A stretch of DNA of 64,000 nucleotides, taken from assembly GCA_040269895.1 (NCBI GenBank), contig CP158568.1, positions 868,001 through 932,000 of the forward strand, read 5' to 3'. The stretch is from Ancalomicrobiaceae bacterium S20 (lineage in GTDB: Bacteria; Pseudomonadota; Alphaproteobacteria; Rhizobiales; Ancalomicrobiaceae). This document shows, one piece after another, positions 35,004 to 46,123 of the stretch (the stretch's first letter is position 1; each line of letters starts with the position of its first letter). The translations under genes and the position numbers were made by a program. Below the pieces are notes generated by a model. It was not told the origin of the DNA and searched no databases. It was given only the letters and a program-made list of their open reading frames with translations.

Positions 35004-36335
35004 TCAGACGTGCTTCTCCATCTTCGAATTGTGCTTGGTGTCCGGCAGGCGGAGATAGACGAGCAACGAGATGAAGATGCAGGCGGTGGCGTACCAGTAG
35101 AACCAGTCCTCGTGACCGGCGACGGTCTTGAAGTACTGCGCGACGCCGTCGACCGTGCCGCCGAAGATCGCGACGGTCAGGGCGTAGGGAATGCCGACCC
35201 CCATGGCGCGGACGGCGGTCGGGAACATCTCGGCCTTCACCACGGCGGTGATCGAGGTGTAGCCCGAGACGATCGCCCAGGCGGCGCAGATCAACAGGAA
35301 CGCGGTCCAGGGATCCTGCGTCGCACGCAGCGTCGACAGGAGCGGGTAGGTGCCGAGCGTGCCGAGGACGCCGAAGTAGATCAGCAGCGGCTTGCGGCCG
35401 ACCTTGTCGGAGATCGCGCCGAACAGCGGCTGCATCAGCACGGCGACCAGGAGCGAGCCGGCGGTCACCAGCGTCGTCTGGTCGTCGGTGAGCTTGACCG
35501 ACAGCTTCAGGAACTTCTGCATGTAGGTCGTGTAGGTGTAGAAGGCCGAGGTGCCGCCGATCGTGACACCGACCACGATCAGGATCTCACGCCAGTGCCG
35601 GACCAGCTCCATCAGCGGCGCGCGGCCCTTGCGGACGGCCTGCGCCTGTTCGAAATGCGCCGTCTCGTGCATGTCGCGGCGCATGTAGAAGGTGTAGAGC
35701 GCAAGCCCCGCGCCGATGAAGAACGGGATGCGCCAGCCCCAGTCCTTGAGCTGTTCGGGCGTCAGAAGCGCCTTCTGAATGATGAGCAGCGTGACCAGGG
35801 CGAGCAACTGGCCGCCGAGCAGCGTCATGTACCAGACGCCGGAATAGAAGCCGCGGCGCTCGGGATGCGACATCTCGGAGAGATAGGTCGCGCTCGCGCC
35901 GTACTCGCCGCCCTGGCTGAGGCCCTGGAGCAGGCGGGCGAGCGTCAGCAGCGTCGGCGCCCACAGGCCGATCGTGTGCGCGGACGGGGTCAGCGCGATG
36001 ATCAGCGAACCGAAGCACATCAGCATCACCGACATGGTCAGCGCCGAGCGGCGGCCGTACATGTCGGCGAGCGCCCCGAACAGCATCGAGCCGAACGGCC
36101 GGGCGATGAAGCCGAGCGCGAAGACGATGGAGGCGAACAGTTGCTGGCGCTCAGGGGGCACGTCGGCGAAGAACGAGCTGGCGAAATAGAGCTGGAACGC
36201 GGCGAAGACGTAGACGTCGTACCATTCGATCAGATTGCCGGTCGATCCGATCAGGATCGCCTTGACCCGGCGCGCCATGTCGGCGGGGTCGTAGCCGTGC
36301 CGCGTCGGATCGGCGTCTACCGTTTTGTCCGTCAT
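35004..36335 (-). CDS. MHS-family (KgtP-like) major facilitator transporter
   Basis: A 443-residue, 12-segment transporter of the metabolite:H+ symporter group. Family markers are NLIEWYDVYVFAAF in the first segment, the cytoplasmic loop motif LADMYGRRSAL, GLSQGGEYGASATYL and the repeated loop ISDKVGRKPLL. MHS carriers take up alpha-ketoglutarate, proline/betaine, citrate and similar acids; the substrate is undetermined. The start at 36335 follows CAGGAGGGATGG. Confidence 0.88.
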   Translation of the reverse strand: MTDKTVDADPTRHGYDPADMARRVKAILIGSTGNLIEWYDVYVFAAFQLYFASSFFADVPPERQQLFASIVFALGFIARPFGSMLFGALADMYGRRSALTMSVMLMCFGSLIIALTPSAHTIGLWAPTLLTLARLLQGLSQGGEYGASATYLSEMSHPERRGFYSGVWYMTLLGGQLLALVTLLIIQKALLTPEQLKDWGWRIPFFIGAGLALYTFYMRRDMHETAHFEQAQAVRKGRAPLMELVRHWREILIVVGVTIGGTSAFYTYTTYMQKFLKLSVKLTDDQTTLVTAGSLLVAVLMQPLFGAISDKVGRKPLLIYFGVLGTLGTYPLLSTLRATQDPWTAFLLICAAWAIVSGYTSITAVVKAEMFPTAVRAMGVGIPYALTVAIFGGTVDGVAQYFKTVAGHEDWFYWYATACIFISLLVYLRLPDTKHNSKMEKHV

Positions 36336-36739
36336 TCCATCCCTCCTGGCCACGTGGGCGCGGCTCTGGTCTCGATCGCCTCGGCCGGCGGCCCGCGGTC
36401 TCCCGGAGCGGAAACGCGCAAGCAGGCCCGCGGGATCGCGGCGGCTTCTCGCCGCCCGGTCCTGCCGCCCTGAAGAATCCGCCCCTGCATGGAAGGTTGG
36501 ATCGCGCCACGGCCCGGCCTGCCGCGGCGGCTGGACACTAGAGCCGGGCCTAGCGGAACTCCTATTGTGGAAAACCGAAATGATCGCAGCCGAATGGCGG
36601 CGACCGATCGGCGCAGGCCGGTGCTCGGACTGAGGGGGGATCGGCGCGGGCGGGGCGCCTCGCCGGGATGCCGGTCTCCCGATGCGGCTGGGGGAGGAGC
36701 GGCCGGACGAGAAAGGGGGGGACGGGGGCCGCCCAGGCC
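36336..36739. other. intergenic region upstream of the transporter
   Basis: 404 bases between the di-heme cytochrome gene and the transporter gene, both on the minus strand. It probably contains the transporter promoter. No ORF, RNA or clear terminator is visible. Confidence 0.4.
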
Positions 36740-37666
36740 TCAGGACTTCGGCTTCTTCGGCGGCGGCTCGATCGCCGGGACCGCCTTCAGGTAGGTGGCG
36801 ATCGCGGTGCGGTCGTCCTTGGTCAGCTTGGCGGTGTTTTCGACCACATGGGCCATGGCGCCGCCGACCGCGTCGCCGTCGGGCGTCAGGCCCTGTTCCA
36901 GATAGAAGGCGATGTCGGAGATCGACCATGCGCCGATCGCCTTCGGATGCGGGGTGATGTCGGGCGTGAAGCCATCGCCCTCGAGCGCCGGGGCGCCGCC
37001 GAGCCAGCGCGAGCGGTCGATGCCGCCGATCGGGTTGCGGGGGGTGTGACACTCGCCGCAATGGCCGGGGCCTTCGACCAGATAACGGCCGCGCTCCAGC
37101 ACCGGATCGGGCTTCGGCAGCGCGATCACCGGGGTTGGGTCGACGAACAGGAGCTTCCACAGGCCGAGGCCGCGGCGGACGTTGAATGGGAACGGCACCT
37201 CGTGCGGCTTCGATATGGTGTCGACGGCCGGCAGCGTTTTCAGGTAAGCGGCGAGGTCGAAGCTGTCGTCGAGCGTCATGCGCCGGTAGGAGGCGTAGGG
37301 AAACGCGGGGTAATAATGCGCGCCCCCGGGCGAGGTGCCGTAGCGCATCGCGGTGACGATGTCCTCGACCGACCAGGCGCCGATGCCGGCCTTCGGGTCG
37401 GGCGAGATGTTCGGGGCGTAGAAGGTGCCGAAGGCGGTCTTGAAGGCGAGCCCGCCGCCGAGCTTCAGGCGCTCGTCGCCCTTGGCGCTCGGCGCGGCGT
37501 GACAGGAGGCGCAGCCGGCCATGGCGAAGACGTAAGAGCCCTTGGTCGCATCGGGCGCGGGGGTCGGCTTCTCGTCGGGCCCGAGCCGCGTCGGGGCGGT
37601 CAGCGCCCAGAAGGCCGCGCCGCCGGCGGCTGCGAGGACGACGGCGCCGATCAGCAGTCGTTTCAT
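36740..37666 (-). CDS. di-heme cytochrome c
   Basis: A 308-residue protein with an N-terminal membrane anchor or signal (LLIGAVVLAAAGGAAFWAL) and two heme c sites, CASCH (about residue 52) and CGECH (about residue 205), each followed by a full cytochrome c domain. NISPDPKAGIGAWSVEDIV and DITPHPKAIGAWSISDIA are matching sequences in the two halves and include the usual axial-ligand area. It resembles cytochrome subunits of periplasmic dehydrogenases (alcohol or gluconate type). No dehydrogenase is adjacent. Together with the class II cytochrome it may be one transcription unit. Confidence 0.88.
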   Translation of the reverse strand: MKRLLIGAVVLAAAGGAAFWALTAPTRLGPDEKPTPAPDATKGSYVFAMAGCASCHAAPSAKGDERLKLGGGLAFKTAFGTFYAPNISPDPKAGIGAWSVEDIVTAMRYGTSPGGAHYYPAFPYASYRRMTLDDSFDLAAYLKTLPAVDTISKPHEVPFPFNVRRGLGLWKLLFVDPTPVIALPKPDPVLERGRYLVEGPGHCGECHTPRNPIGGIDRSRWLGGAPALEGDGFTPDITPHPKAIGAWSISDIAFYLEQGLTPDGDAVGGAMAHVVENTAKLTKDDRTAIATYLKAVPAIEPPPKKPKS

Positions 37667-37778
37667 GGGCGCGTGTCCTCCGCTCGGGTGCGATCCGGCT
37701 GTTGATTCCGGTTGCGTAGGGGATCTTAAGGCGCGGGGTGCGGTGTCGGGCGCCGCACCCCGGCCGGAACGGTCGGGA

Positions 37779-38228
37779 TCAGTTCTTCTTGATGCGATAG
37801 TCGTCGTGGCAGCCCTTGCAGGTGGCGCCGAGCGCGCCGACCGCGGCCTTCAGGCCGTCGAGGTCCTTGCCGGCATTGGCGGCCTGCACGGATGCGACCT
37901 GCTCGAGCTTGGCGGCGGCGGCCTTGAAGCCGGCCATGTCGGACCAGATCTTCGGCGCGGCCTCGGTGTCGCCGCCCTTCTCGGAACCGGCCGGGAACAG
38001 GTCGGTGAAGCCCTTGATGTTGGTGCTCATGGTCTCGACCGCGGCCTTGGCCTTGGCCGCGTCATAGGGCTCCTCGCCCTTGACCATCTTGACCAGGACC
38101 TTGCCCATGGCGCCGCCGATGGCCTTCATCTTGTCCTGGCGCTCCTTGATGACGTCACCGGCCGCAAACGCGGTGCCGGCGACGGAGAGCAGGGCCAGAA
38201 CGGCGACGGCAGACTTCAATTTCGACAT
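37779..38228 (-). CDS. class II cytochrome c (c'/c-556 type)
   Basis: A 149-residue periplasmic protein. A signal peptide (about 1-21, ending AFA) is followed by a four-helix bundle (VIKERQDKMKAIGGAMGKV at the first helix) and a heme site CKGCHDDYR near the C-terminus, the hallmark of class II cytochromes. The early Met (KMKAIG) can be the sixth ligand of the c-556 type. The start at 38228 follows GGGAGGAG. It lies 112 bases upstream of the di-heme cytochrome gene. Confidence 0.9.
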   Translation of the reverse strand: MSKLKSAVAVLALLSVAGTAFAAGDVIKERQDKMKAIGGAMGKVLVKMVKGEEPYDAAKAKAAVETMSTNIKGFTDLFPAGSEKGGDTEAAPKIWSDMAGFKAAAAKLEQVASVQAANAGKDLDGLKAAVGALGATCKGCHDDYRIKKN

Positions 38229-38635
38229 CGGATCTCCTCCCGGTACGATCATCGACGCTCGGTGATCGCACCTGCGTCAACGCGGAATGATGACGAAATG
38301 CTAGCGTGATCCGCCATTCAAAGCATTGTGATATCCGGAATGTCAGACGGATTGTCTCTGAATGTCGAACAGTCTGGGTCGCGCCCTCGGGTGGGCTCGC
38401 ACCCCACGCCTCGTCGATCGTGCATTCGGGTATCCAAAAATTGCGGGGGCCTTGTTCCGGGTAGCGTCGAAATGCGACAAGTCATCCGTCGCATCTGCGC
38501 AAGAGATGCGAGGGCGAACATGACGATATCGGCGGGTCGTCGCGGGCATTCGGGTCGCGGCGGGCACTCACGGTTCCGCAGCGTTCCGCGCCGCTCGAAC
38601 AGGTGGTCGGGCTCACGTCGAGACGGAGGCAGGCC
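38229..38635. other. divergent intergenic region upstream of soxB
   Basis: 407 bases between the class II cytochrome gene and soxB. It contains AGAC-GGATT-GTCT (38345-38357) flanked by two GAATGTC direct repeats (about 38338 and 38360), a possible regulator site. No gene is visible. Confidence 0.4.
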
Positions 38636-39886
38636 TTGCGCTTCTCGTTCCTATCGCTTCTCCGCAACGCCTTCTCGGCCAACGAGAATTGGCCCGAGCA
38701 ATGGCGGAGCCCCGAGCCGAAGCCGGCCTATGACGTCATCATCGTCGGCGCCGGCGGCCACGGTCTCGCCACCGCCTACTATCTGGCGGCGGAATGCGGC
38801 GTCACCAATGTCGCGGTGATCGAGCGCGGCTGGCTCGGCGGCGGCAACACCGGCCGCAACACGACGATCATCCGCTCGAACTATCTCTGGGAAGAGTCCG
38901 AGGCGCTTTACGATCACGCGCTGAAGCTCTGGAAGGACCTGTCCCAGCAGCTCAACTACAACGTCATGTATAGCCCGCGCGGCGTTCTCATGCTCGCGCA
39001 CACGATCCATGACATCCAGACCTCGAAGCGCCACGTGCACGCCAACCGGCTCGCCGGCATCGACAACGAGTGGCTGTCGCCGGAAGAGTGCAAGGCATTC
39101 TGCCCGCCGCTGAACATCTCCGACAACATCCGCTATCCGGTGCTCGGCGGCGCGCTGCAGCGCCGCGGCGGCGTCGCCCGTCACGATGCGGTCGCCTGGG
39201 GCTATGCCCGCGCCGCCTCCGCGCTCGGCGTCGACATCATCCAGAACTGCGAGGTGACCGGCATCCGCCGCGGCGCCAATGGCGCGGTCGAGGCGGTCGA
39301 GACCTCGAAGGGCACGATCAGGGCCAAGAAGGTCGGCGTCGTCGCGGCGGGCCACACCTCGGTCGTGATGGGCATGGCCGGCGTGCGCATGCCGCTCGAG
39401 AGCTACCCGCTGCAGGCGCTGGTCTCCGAGCCGCTGAAGCCGGCGTTCCCCTGCGTGGTCATGTCGAACACGATCCACGCCTACATCTCGCAATCGGACA
39501 AGGGCGACCTCGTCATCGGCGCCGGCACCGACCAGTACGTGTCCTATTCGCAGACCGGCGGTCTGCATATCGACATGCACACGCTGGAGGCCATCTGCGA
39601 GCTGTTCCCGATGTTCCGCCGCGTGCGGATGATGCGCTCGTGGGGCGGCATCGTCGACGTGACGCCGGACCGGTCGCCGATCATCTCGAAGACGCCGGTG
39701 CCGGGCCTGTTCGTCAACTGCGGCTGGGGCACCGGCGGCTTCAAGGCGACGCCGGGCTCCGGCAACGTGTTCGCGCACACGATCGCGCGCGGCGAACCGC
39801 ATCCGATCGCCGCTCCCTTCTCGCTCGACCGGTTCACCACCGGCCGCCTGATCGACGAGGCGGCCGCGGCCGCCGTCGCGCACTGA
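38636..39886 (+). CDS. soxB: sarcosine oxidase subunit beta
   Basis: Flavoprotein subunit of the heterotetrameric sarcosine oxidase, which oxidatively demethylates sarcosine to glycine. 416 residues, starting at TTG 38636 (LRFSFLSLLRN) with GGAGG seven bases upstream; this start matches the family N-terminus. The FAD-binding motif is DVIIVGAGGHGLATAY, with GGGNTGRNTTIIRSNYLW and the GGVARHDAVAWGYARA segment that carries the covalent FMN histidine in the family. The C-terminal TGGFKATPGSG is complete. First gene of soxBDAG. Confidence 0.95.
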   Translation: MRFSFLSLLRNAFSANENWPEQWRSPEPKPAYDVIIVGAGGHGLATAYYLAAECGVTNVAVIERGWLGGGNTGRNTTIIRSNYLWEESEALYDHALKLWKDLSQQLNYNVMYSPRGVLMLAHTIHDIQTSKRHVHANRLAGIDNEWLSPEECKAFCPPLNISDNIRYPVLGGALQRRGGVARHDAVAWGYARAASALGVDIIQNCEVTGIRRGANGAVEAVETSKGTIRAKKVGVVAAGHTSVVMGMAGVRMPLESYPLQALVSEPLKPAFPCVVMSNTIHAYISQSDKGDLVIGAGTDQYVSYSQTGGLHIDMHTLEAICELFPMFRRVRMMRSWGGIVDVTPDRSPIISKTPVPGLFVNCGWGTGGFKATPGSGNVFAHTIARGEPHPIAAPFSLDRFTTGRLIDEAAAAAVAH

Positions 39887-39897
39887 GGTCGGACCCC

Positions 39898-40206
39898 ATG
39901 CTTCTGATCACCTGTCCCTATTGCGGGTCGCGGCCGGAGATCGAGTTCCGGAACATGGGCGAGGCGCATATCGCGCGTCCCGATCCGGCGACTGCGACCG
40001 ACGCCGACATGGCGAACTTCCTCTATCTGCGCTCGAATCCGAAGGGCCTGATCGCCGAGCGCTGGCGCCATGTCCATGGCTGCGCGCGGTTCTTCAATGC
40101 GGTGCGCCACACCGTCACCGACAAGTTCGTCATGACCTACAAGGTCGGCGAGCCGAAGCCCGACCTCGAGGCGCTCGCCGCCGCCCAGACGGAGGCCGCC
40201 CGATGA
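39898..40206 (+). CDS. soxD: sarcosine oxidase subunit delta
   Basis: A 102-residue zinc-binding subunit of sarcosine oxidase. Zinc ligands are the CPYCG pair near residue 6, and the His/Cys in WRHVHGCARFF. It starts 12 bases after soxB and overlaps soxA by four bases (ATGA), so translation is coupled. Confidence 0.95.
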   Translation: MLLITCPYCGSRPEIEFRNMGEAHIARPDPATATDADMANFLYLRSNPKGLIAERWRHVHGCARFFNAVRHTVTDKFVMTYKVGEPKPDLEALAAAQTEAAR

Positions 40207-43205
40207 CCGGCTCGTTCCGCACCGCTTCAGGCGGCCGCATCGACCGTTCGAAGCCCGTGTCGTTCACCTGGGACGGCAAGCCGCTCCAGGGCGTCAAGGG
40301 CGACACGCTCGCCTCGGCGCTGCTCGCCAACGGCATCCATCTGGTCGGCCGCTCGTTCAAGTACCATCGGCCGCGCGGCATCGTCAGCGCCGGGTCCGAG
40401 GAGCCGAACGCGATGGTGACCGTGGTGCGCGACACCGCGCGCACCACGCCGAACCTGCGCGCCACCCAGGTCGAGCTCTACGAGGGCCTGAAGGCCGAGA
40501 GCCAGAACCGCTGGCCGTCGCTGGACTTCGACATCGGCGCGATCAACGGCTTCGCCTCGCCGCTGCTCGCCTCGGGCTTCTACTACAAGACCTTCATGTG
40601 GCCGCGGTCGTTCTGGAAGTCGGTCTACGAGCCGAACATCCGCGCCGCCGCCGGCTTCGGTAACCCGCCGACGCTGCCGGATCCCGACCGCTACCAGCAT
40701 CGCTACGCCCATTGCGACGTGCTGGTGGTCGGCTCGGGGCCGGCCGGCCTCGCCGCCGCGCTCGCGGCCTCCGAGGCCGGGGCGAAGGTCATCATCGTCG
40801 ATGAACAGGCCGAGTTCGGCGGTTCGCTGCTCGCCGAGACCGAAGCCCAGATCGAGGGCCGCCCGGCGCGGACCTGGTCGGCCGACATCTTCATGGGGCT
40901 GGCGCTCTCCGACAAGGTGACCTGCCTGCCGCGCACGACCGCGTTCGGCTACTACGCCGACAACATGATCGGGCTTGCCGAGCGCATCACCGACCATCTG
41001 GCGACGCCCGGGCGCAACAGCCCGCGCGAGCGGCTGTGGCAGGTGCGCACCAAGCAGGTCGTGCTGGCGACCGGCGCGATCGAGCGGCCGCTGGTGTTCC
41101 CGGAGAACGACCGGCCGGGCATCATGCTCGCCGATGCCGGCCGCACCTATCTGAACCGCTATGGCGTCAAGGCCGGATCGCGCGTGGTGGTGTTCACGGC
41201 CTGCGACACGGCCTATCTGGCGGCGCTCGATCTCAAGGCTGCCGGCGTCGAGATCGCCGCGATCGTCGATCTGCGCTCAGAGGGCGGGGCGCTGACGGCC
41301 AAGGCGCGCGCCGCCGGCATCCGGGTCGAGACCGGCGCGACCATCCGCTCGACCTCGGGCGGCAAGCGCGTCACCTCGGTCGAGATCGGCCGGGTCAAGC
41401 CGAATGGCGACGTCACCAGCGGCGACGTCGTCCCCTGCGACCTCGTGCTCAACTCCGCCGGCTGGACGCCCAACGTCAGCCTGTTCTCGCAGTCGCGCGG
41501 CAAGCTCGCCTTCGATGCGGCGACCTCGACCTACCTGCCGGGCAAGAGCCACGAGCACGAGCGCTCGGCCGGCGCCTGTCGCGGCCTCACCGACCTCGCG
41601 GCGGTGATCGACGACGGCTATGCGGCCGGATCGGAGGCCGCGAAGGCGGCCGGCTTCGGCTCGGGCTTCAAGAAGACCTTCGATGCGAGCGGGGCGACCG
41701 CGCCCGCCGGCAGCCATCTCGGCGTCGTGCCGCACGGCCGTAACCCGAGCAAGGTCAAGGCCTTCGTCGACTTCCAGCACGACGTCACCGCCAAGGACAT
41801 CAAGCTCGCGGTGCGCGAGGGCTTCAAGTCGATCGAGCACGTCAAGCGGTTCACCACGACCGGCATGGCGACCGACCAGGGCAAGACCTCCAACATGAAC
41901 GCGCTCGCGATCGCCGCGACCGCGCTCGACCGGTCGATCCCGCAGGTCGGCCTGACGACCTTCCGCATGCCCTACACGCCGACGACCTTCGGCATCCTGG
42001 CCTCGACGGCGCGCGGCGATCTGTTCGATCCGATCCGCAAGACGCCGAGCCATGAGTTCGCGGTCGGCCGCGGCGCGCCGTTCGAGAACGTCGGGCAGTG
42101 GAAGCGCACCTGGTACTATCCGAAGGCCGGGGAGGACATGCATGCCGCGGTCGCCCGCGAGTGCAAGACGGTGCGCTCGACCGTCGGTCTGTTCGACGCC
42201 TCGACGCTCGGCAAGATCGAGGTGGTCGGGCCGGACGCGGCCGAGTTCCTGAACCGGATGTACGTCAATCCGTTCCTCAAGCTCGAGCCTGGGCGGCTGC
42301 GCTACGGCATCCTGACCCGCGACGACGGCTTCGTCTACGACGACGGCGTCATCGCGCGCCTTGCGGCGGACCGCTTCCACGTCACCACCACGACCGGAGG
42401 CGCGCCGCGCGTGCTGGCGATGATGGAGGACTACCTGCAGACGGAATGGCCGGATCTCAAGGTCTGGCTGACCTCGACCACCGAACAGTGGGCGGTGTTC
42501 GCGGTGCAGGGACCAAAGGCGCGCGAGATCGTGGCCAAGTTCCTGCCCGGTGTGGACCTCTCCAACGAGGCGTTCCCGCACATGAGCGTGCGCGACGTCG
42601 AGATCCTCGGCGTCGGGGCAAAGCTCTGGCGGGTCAGCTTCACCGGCGAGCTCGGCTACGAGATCAACGTGCCGGCCGAGTTCGGCGCGGCGGTCTGGGA
42701 AAAGCTGGTCGCGGCGGTCGAGGCGGCCGGCGGCTGCCTCTACGGCACCGAGGCGATGCACGTGCTGCGCGCCGAGAAGGGCTACATCATCGTCGGCCAG
42801 GACACCGACGGCACGCTGACGCCGGACGAGGCGGGCGTGGGCTGGGCCGTCGGCAAGGCCAAGCGCGACTTCGTCGGCAAGCGCGGTCTGGAGCGCCCGG
42901 ACCTCAAGGCCGCCAACCGCAAGCAGATCGTCGGCCTCGTCGCCAAGGATCCGAAGGTGGTGCTCGAAGAGGGCGCGCAGATCACCGAGATGAACGATCC
43001 GCCGGCGGGTACGCATGCGATCGGTCACGTGACCTCGGCCTACCACTCCTCGGTGCTCGGCCATGGCATCGCGCTGGCGCAGGTCGAACGCGGCCGCGCC
43101 CGCATGGGCGAGACCATCTATGTGCCGATGCCGCAGGGCTCGATCGCGGTCACGGTGGTCGATCCGATCTTCTACGACAAGGAAGGGAAGCGCCTCCATG
43201 GCTGA
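40203..43205 (+). CDS. soxA: sarcosine oxidase subunit alpha
   Basis: The 1000-residue large subunit. Domains in order: N-terminal ferredoxin-like/ubiquitin-fold segment (FTWDGKPLQGVKGDTLASAL), NAD-binding Rossmann domain from about residue 170 (CDVLVVGSGPAGLAAAL), pyridine nucleotide oxidoreductase body, and a C-terminal glycine-cleavage T-protein-like domain (from about 610) that binds tetrahydrofolate and captures formaldehyde as methylene-THF. No interruption is seen. It overlaps soxD at the start and soxG by eight bases at the end. Confidence 0.96.
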   Translation: MTGSFRTASGGRIDRSKPVSFTWDGKPLQGVKGDTLASALLANGIHLVGRSFKYHRPRGIVSAGSEEPNAMVTVVRDTARTTPNLRATQVELYEGLKAESQNRWPSLDFDIGAINGFASPLLASGFYYKTFMWPRSFWKSVYEPNIRAAAGFGNPPTLPDPDRYQHRYAHCDVLVVGSGPAGLAAALAASEAGAKVIIVDEQAEFGGSLLAETEAQIEGRPARTWSADIFMGLALSDKVTCLPRTTAFGYYADNMIGLAERITDHLATPGRNSPRERLWQVRTKQVVLATGAIERPLVFPENDRPGIMLADAGRTYLNRYGVKAGSRVVVFTACDTAYLAALDLKAAGVEIAAIVDLRSEGGALTAKARAAGIRVETGATIRSTSGGKRVTSVEIGRVKPNGDVTSGDVVPCDLVLNSAGWTPNVSLFSQSRGKLAFDAATSTYLPGKSHEHERSAGACRGLTDLAAVIDDGYAAGSEAAKAAGFGSGFKKTFDASGATAPAGSHLGVVPHGRNPSKVKAFVDFQHDVTAKDIKLAVREGFKSIEHVKRFTTTGMATDQGKTSNMNALAIAATALDRSIPQVGLTTFRMPYTPTTFGILASTARGDLFDPIRKTPSHEFAVGRGAPFENVGQWKRTWYYPKAGEDMHAAVARECKTVRSTVGLFDASTLGKIEVVGPDAAEFLNRMYVNPFLKLEPGRLRYGILTRDDGFVYDDGVIARLAADRFHVTTTTGGAPRVLAMMEDYLQTEWPDLKVWLTSTTEQWAVFAVQGPKAREIVAKFLPGVDLSNEAFPHMSVRDVEILGVGAKLWRVSFTGELGYEINVPAEFGAAVWEKLVAAVEAAGGCLYGTEAMHVLRAEKGYIIVGQDTDGTLTPDEAGVGWAVGKAKRDFVGKRGLERPDLKAANRKQIVGLVAKDPKVVLEEGAQITEMNDPPAGTHAIGHVTSAYHSSVLGHGIALAQVERGRARMGETIYVPMPQGSIAVTVVDPIFYDKEGKRLHG

Positions 43206-43761
43206 CGCTCTCGCCCGCAAGGGGGCCCTCGACGGCCTCGCCGCATGGCCCAAGGGCACGCGGCACACGCTCGAGCCGGTCGGACCGCGCCCGGTCTTCG
43301 TGTTCCGCGGCCCGGAGACGGCCGCGGCCAATGTCGGCACCGCGCTCGGCGTCAACTTCGGCCAGCCGCTCAATCAGGCGCAGGTCGCCGGCACGCGGGC
43401 GACGCTGCGCATCGGGCCGGACGAGTGGCTGATCCTCGGCCTCGGCGACGAGGGCCCGGCGATCGCCGCGACGGTGGCGGCGGCCGCCGGCGAGGCGCAT
43501 TCGCTGGTCGACGTCTCGCATCGCAATGTCGGCATGGTGTTCGCCGGCAGCCGCGTCGAGGCGGCGCTCAACACCGGTTGCCCGCTCGATCTGAGCCTCG
43601 CGGCATTCCCGGTCGGCATGGCGACGCGCACGCTCCTCGGCAAGGTCGAGATCGTGCTGTGGCGGCAGGCGGCGGACCGCTTCCACATCGAGTGCTGGCG
43701 ATCGTTTGCGCCTTACGTGCACGCGTTCCTCGGCGAGGCCGTGCTCGAATACGCGGCCTGA
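43198..43761 (+). CDS. soxG: sarcosine oxidase subunit gamma
   Basis: A 187-residue subunit with LGVNFGQPLNQAQVAGTRATL (cited in parts), WLILGLGDEGP, SLVDVSHRNVGMVFAG and FHIECWRSFAPYVHAFLGE. It is related to the folate-binding T-protein fold and stabilises the complex. It starts inside the end of soxA. A large hairpin without a T run follows (43786-43821). Confidence 0.93.
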   Translation: MADALARKGALDGLAAWPKGTRHTLEPVGPRPVFVFRGPETAAANVGTALGVNFGQPLNQAQVAGTRATLRIGPDEWLILGLGDEGPAIAATVAAAAGEAHSLVDVSHRNVGMVFAGSRVEAALNTGCPLDLSLAAFPVGMATRTLLGKVEIVLWRQAADRFHIECWRSFAPYVHAFLGEAVLEYAA

Positions 43762-43785
43762 GCGCACGGTCACTCCGACGTATCC

Positions 43786-43821
43786 GAACCCCGGCGTTCG
43801 CCATCGGCGACGCCGGGGTTC
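43786..43821 (+). terminator. hairpin after soxG
   Basis: GAACCCCGGCG and CGCCGGGGTTC form an 11-bp stem extended inward by TCGCC/GGCGA around an ATC loop. No T tract follows, so it may be a processing or partial termination site between soxG and sdaA (317-base gap, otherwise empty). Confidence 0.6.
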
Positions 43822-44078
43822 GCGTCTCGAGAGACTGGGGTTGCATCGTTCGCTGCCACGTGGATCGGTCCTGCGTCCATCGGGCCGACGATTTGCCTTG
43901 CGGCGAATCCCGCTGTCGTCTTCTCTCGGATGTGAGGGCGGCTGCGAAACGAATGTCGCCTGAAGAACAGTGGTTCGCCACAAGGCGATATTTGTTTGCG
44001 GGCACGGCGCGGACGGGCGCCGGCCAAGCACGCGGAACGGGTTCGGCCGTTCGCACCAGAGGGGCACGCGAAACCGGC

Positions 44079-45440
<1,362 letters not shown>

Positions 45441-45449
<9 letters not shown>

Positions 45450-45489
45450 GTGCTGAGTGCTGAGTGCTGCGTGCTGAACGCCGAATGCC
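45441..45489. repeat. heptamer tandem repeat at the sdaA stop codon
   Basis: GAGTGCT occurs four times exactly (45441-45468), followed by three degenerate copies (GCGTGCT, GAACGCC, GAATGCC). The last two sense codons and stop of sdaA (GAG TGC TGA) are the start of the array. The protein end NVPEC is normal for the family, so the array probably grew downstream from it. Confidence 0.8.
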
Positions 45490-45649
45490 GAGGCGCCGCT
45501 TGACCGTCCTGTGGCGCTGAGCGCCGGTGGCCGACGGCCCTGCCCGCGCGAACCGGGACTATTCCCGATGGACGGCACGGCAGGTTCGGCCTACGCCTTG
45601 GGACAAGGGATCTCGCCCGCAGGGCGGCGAGGCAGGCGGCGGGGCGCGC

Positions 45650-46123
45650 ATGAAGGTCGAGGATGACGAGGACGATGGCTGGGGACCGGTGCCGACGCCG
45701 GAGTTGCGGGTGAAGAGCCGCAATCTGGCCGCGGCCGTGCTCGGCTTCGCGGCCTTCCTGATCGCGGAAGTGTTCCTCACCACCCCTTACGCGCTGGTGG
45801 TCGGCGCCGCCTCGACGGCTGCGACCGTGCTGGTCTGGCCGCTTCTCGCCGTGACCGCGACGCGCATCTCCGTGGTCGGCGGGTTGGCTGCGGGCATCGT
45901 CGCGTTCGTCGCCGCCTATGTGCCGGGTCTGGTGATCGCTACGCTCGCGTTCCGCAGCATCACCGCCTTGACCGAAGGCGCGGGCACCGGCGTCGATGAC
46001 ATCGAACTGTGGCGGCTGGTCGGGCAGGGGCTCGTCTACACCGGACACCTGACGCTGCCGCTCGGTGCGGCGCTCGGCGCCGCGCTCGCCTTCGGGACGC
46101 GCGTCTACGCCCGCACGCGCTGA
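45650..46123 (+). CDS. hypothetical membrane protein
   Basis: A 157-residue protein with an acidic N-terminus (VEDDEDDGWGPVPTPE) and four hydrophobic segments (LAAAVLGFAAFLIAEVFL; YALVVGAASTAATVLVWPL; ISVVGGLAAGIVAFVAAY; HLTLPLGAALGAALAFGT). I do not recognise it. An upstream in-frame ATG (45527) would add a polar extension without support. Its last 19 bases overlap the end of the convergent gene. Confidence 0.6.
   Translation: MKVEDDEDDGWGPVPTPELRVKSRNLAAAVLGFAAFLIAEVFLTTPYALVVGAASTAATVLVWPLLAVTATRISVVGGLAAGIVAFVAAYVPGLVIATLAFRSITALTEGAGTGVDDIELWRLVGQGLVYTGHLTLPLGAALGAALAFGTRVYARTR

Noticed and set aside
35004-37160. An open frame extending the transporter far upstream
   Set aside because: The extra N-terminal part is low-complexity Arg/Pro sequence opposite the spacer and the cytochrome gene; CAGGAGG and ATG at 36335 define the real start.
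45527-45649. N-terminal extension of the membrane protein that starts at 45650
   Set aside because: The extension is polar, has no ribosome site and no resemblance to a domain.
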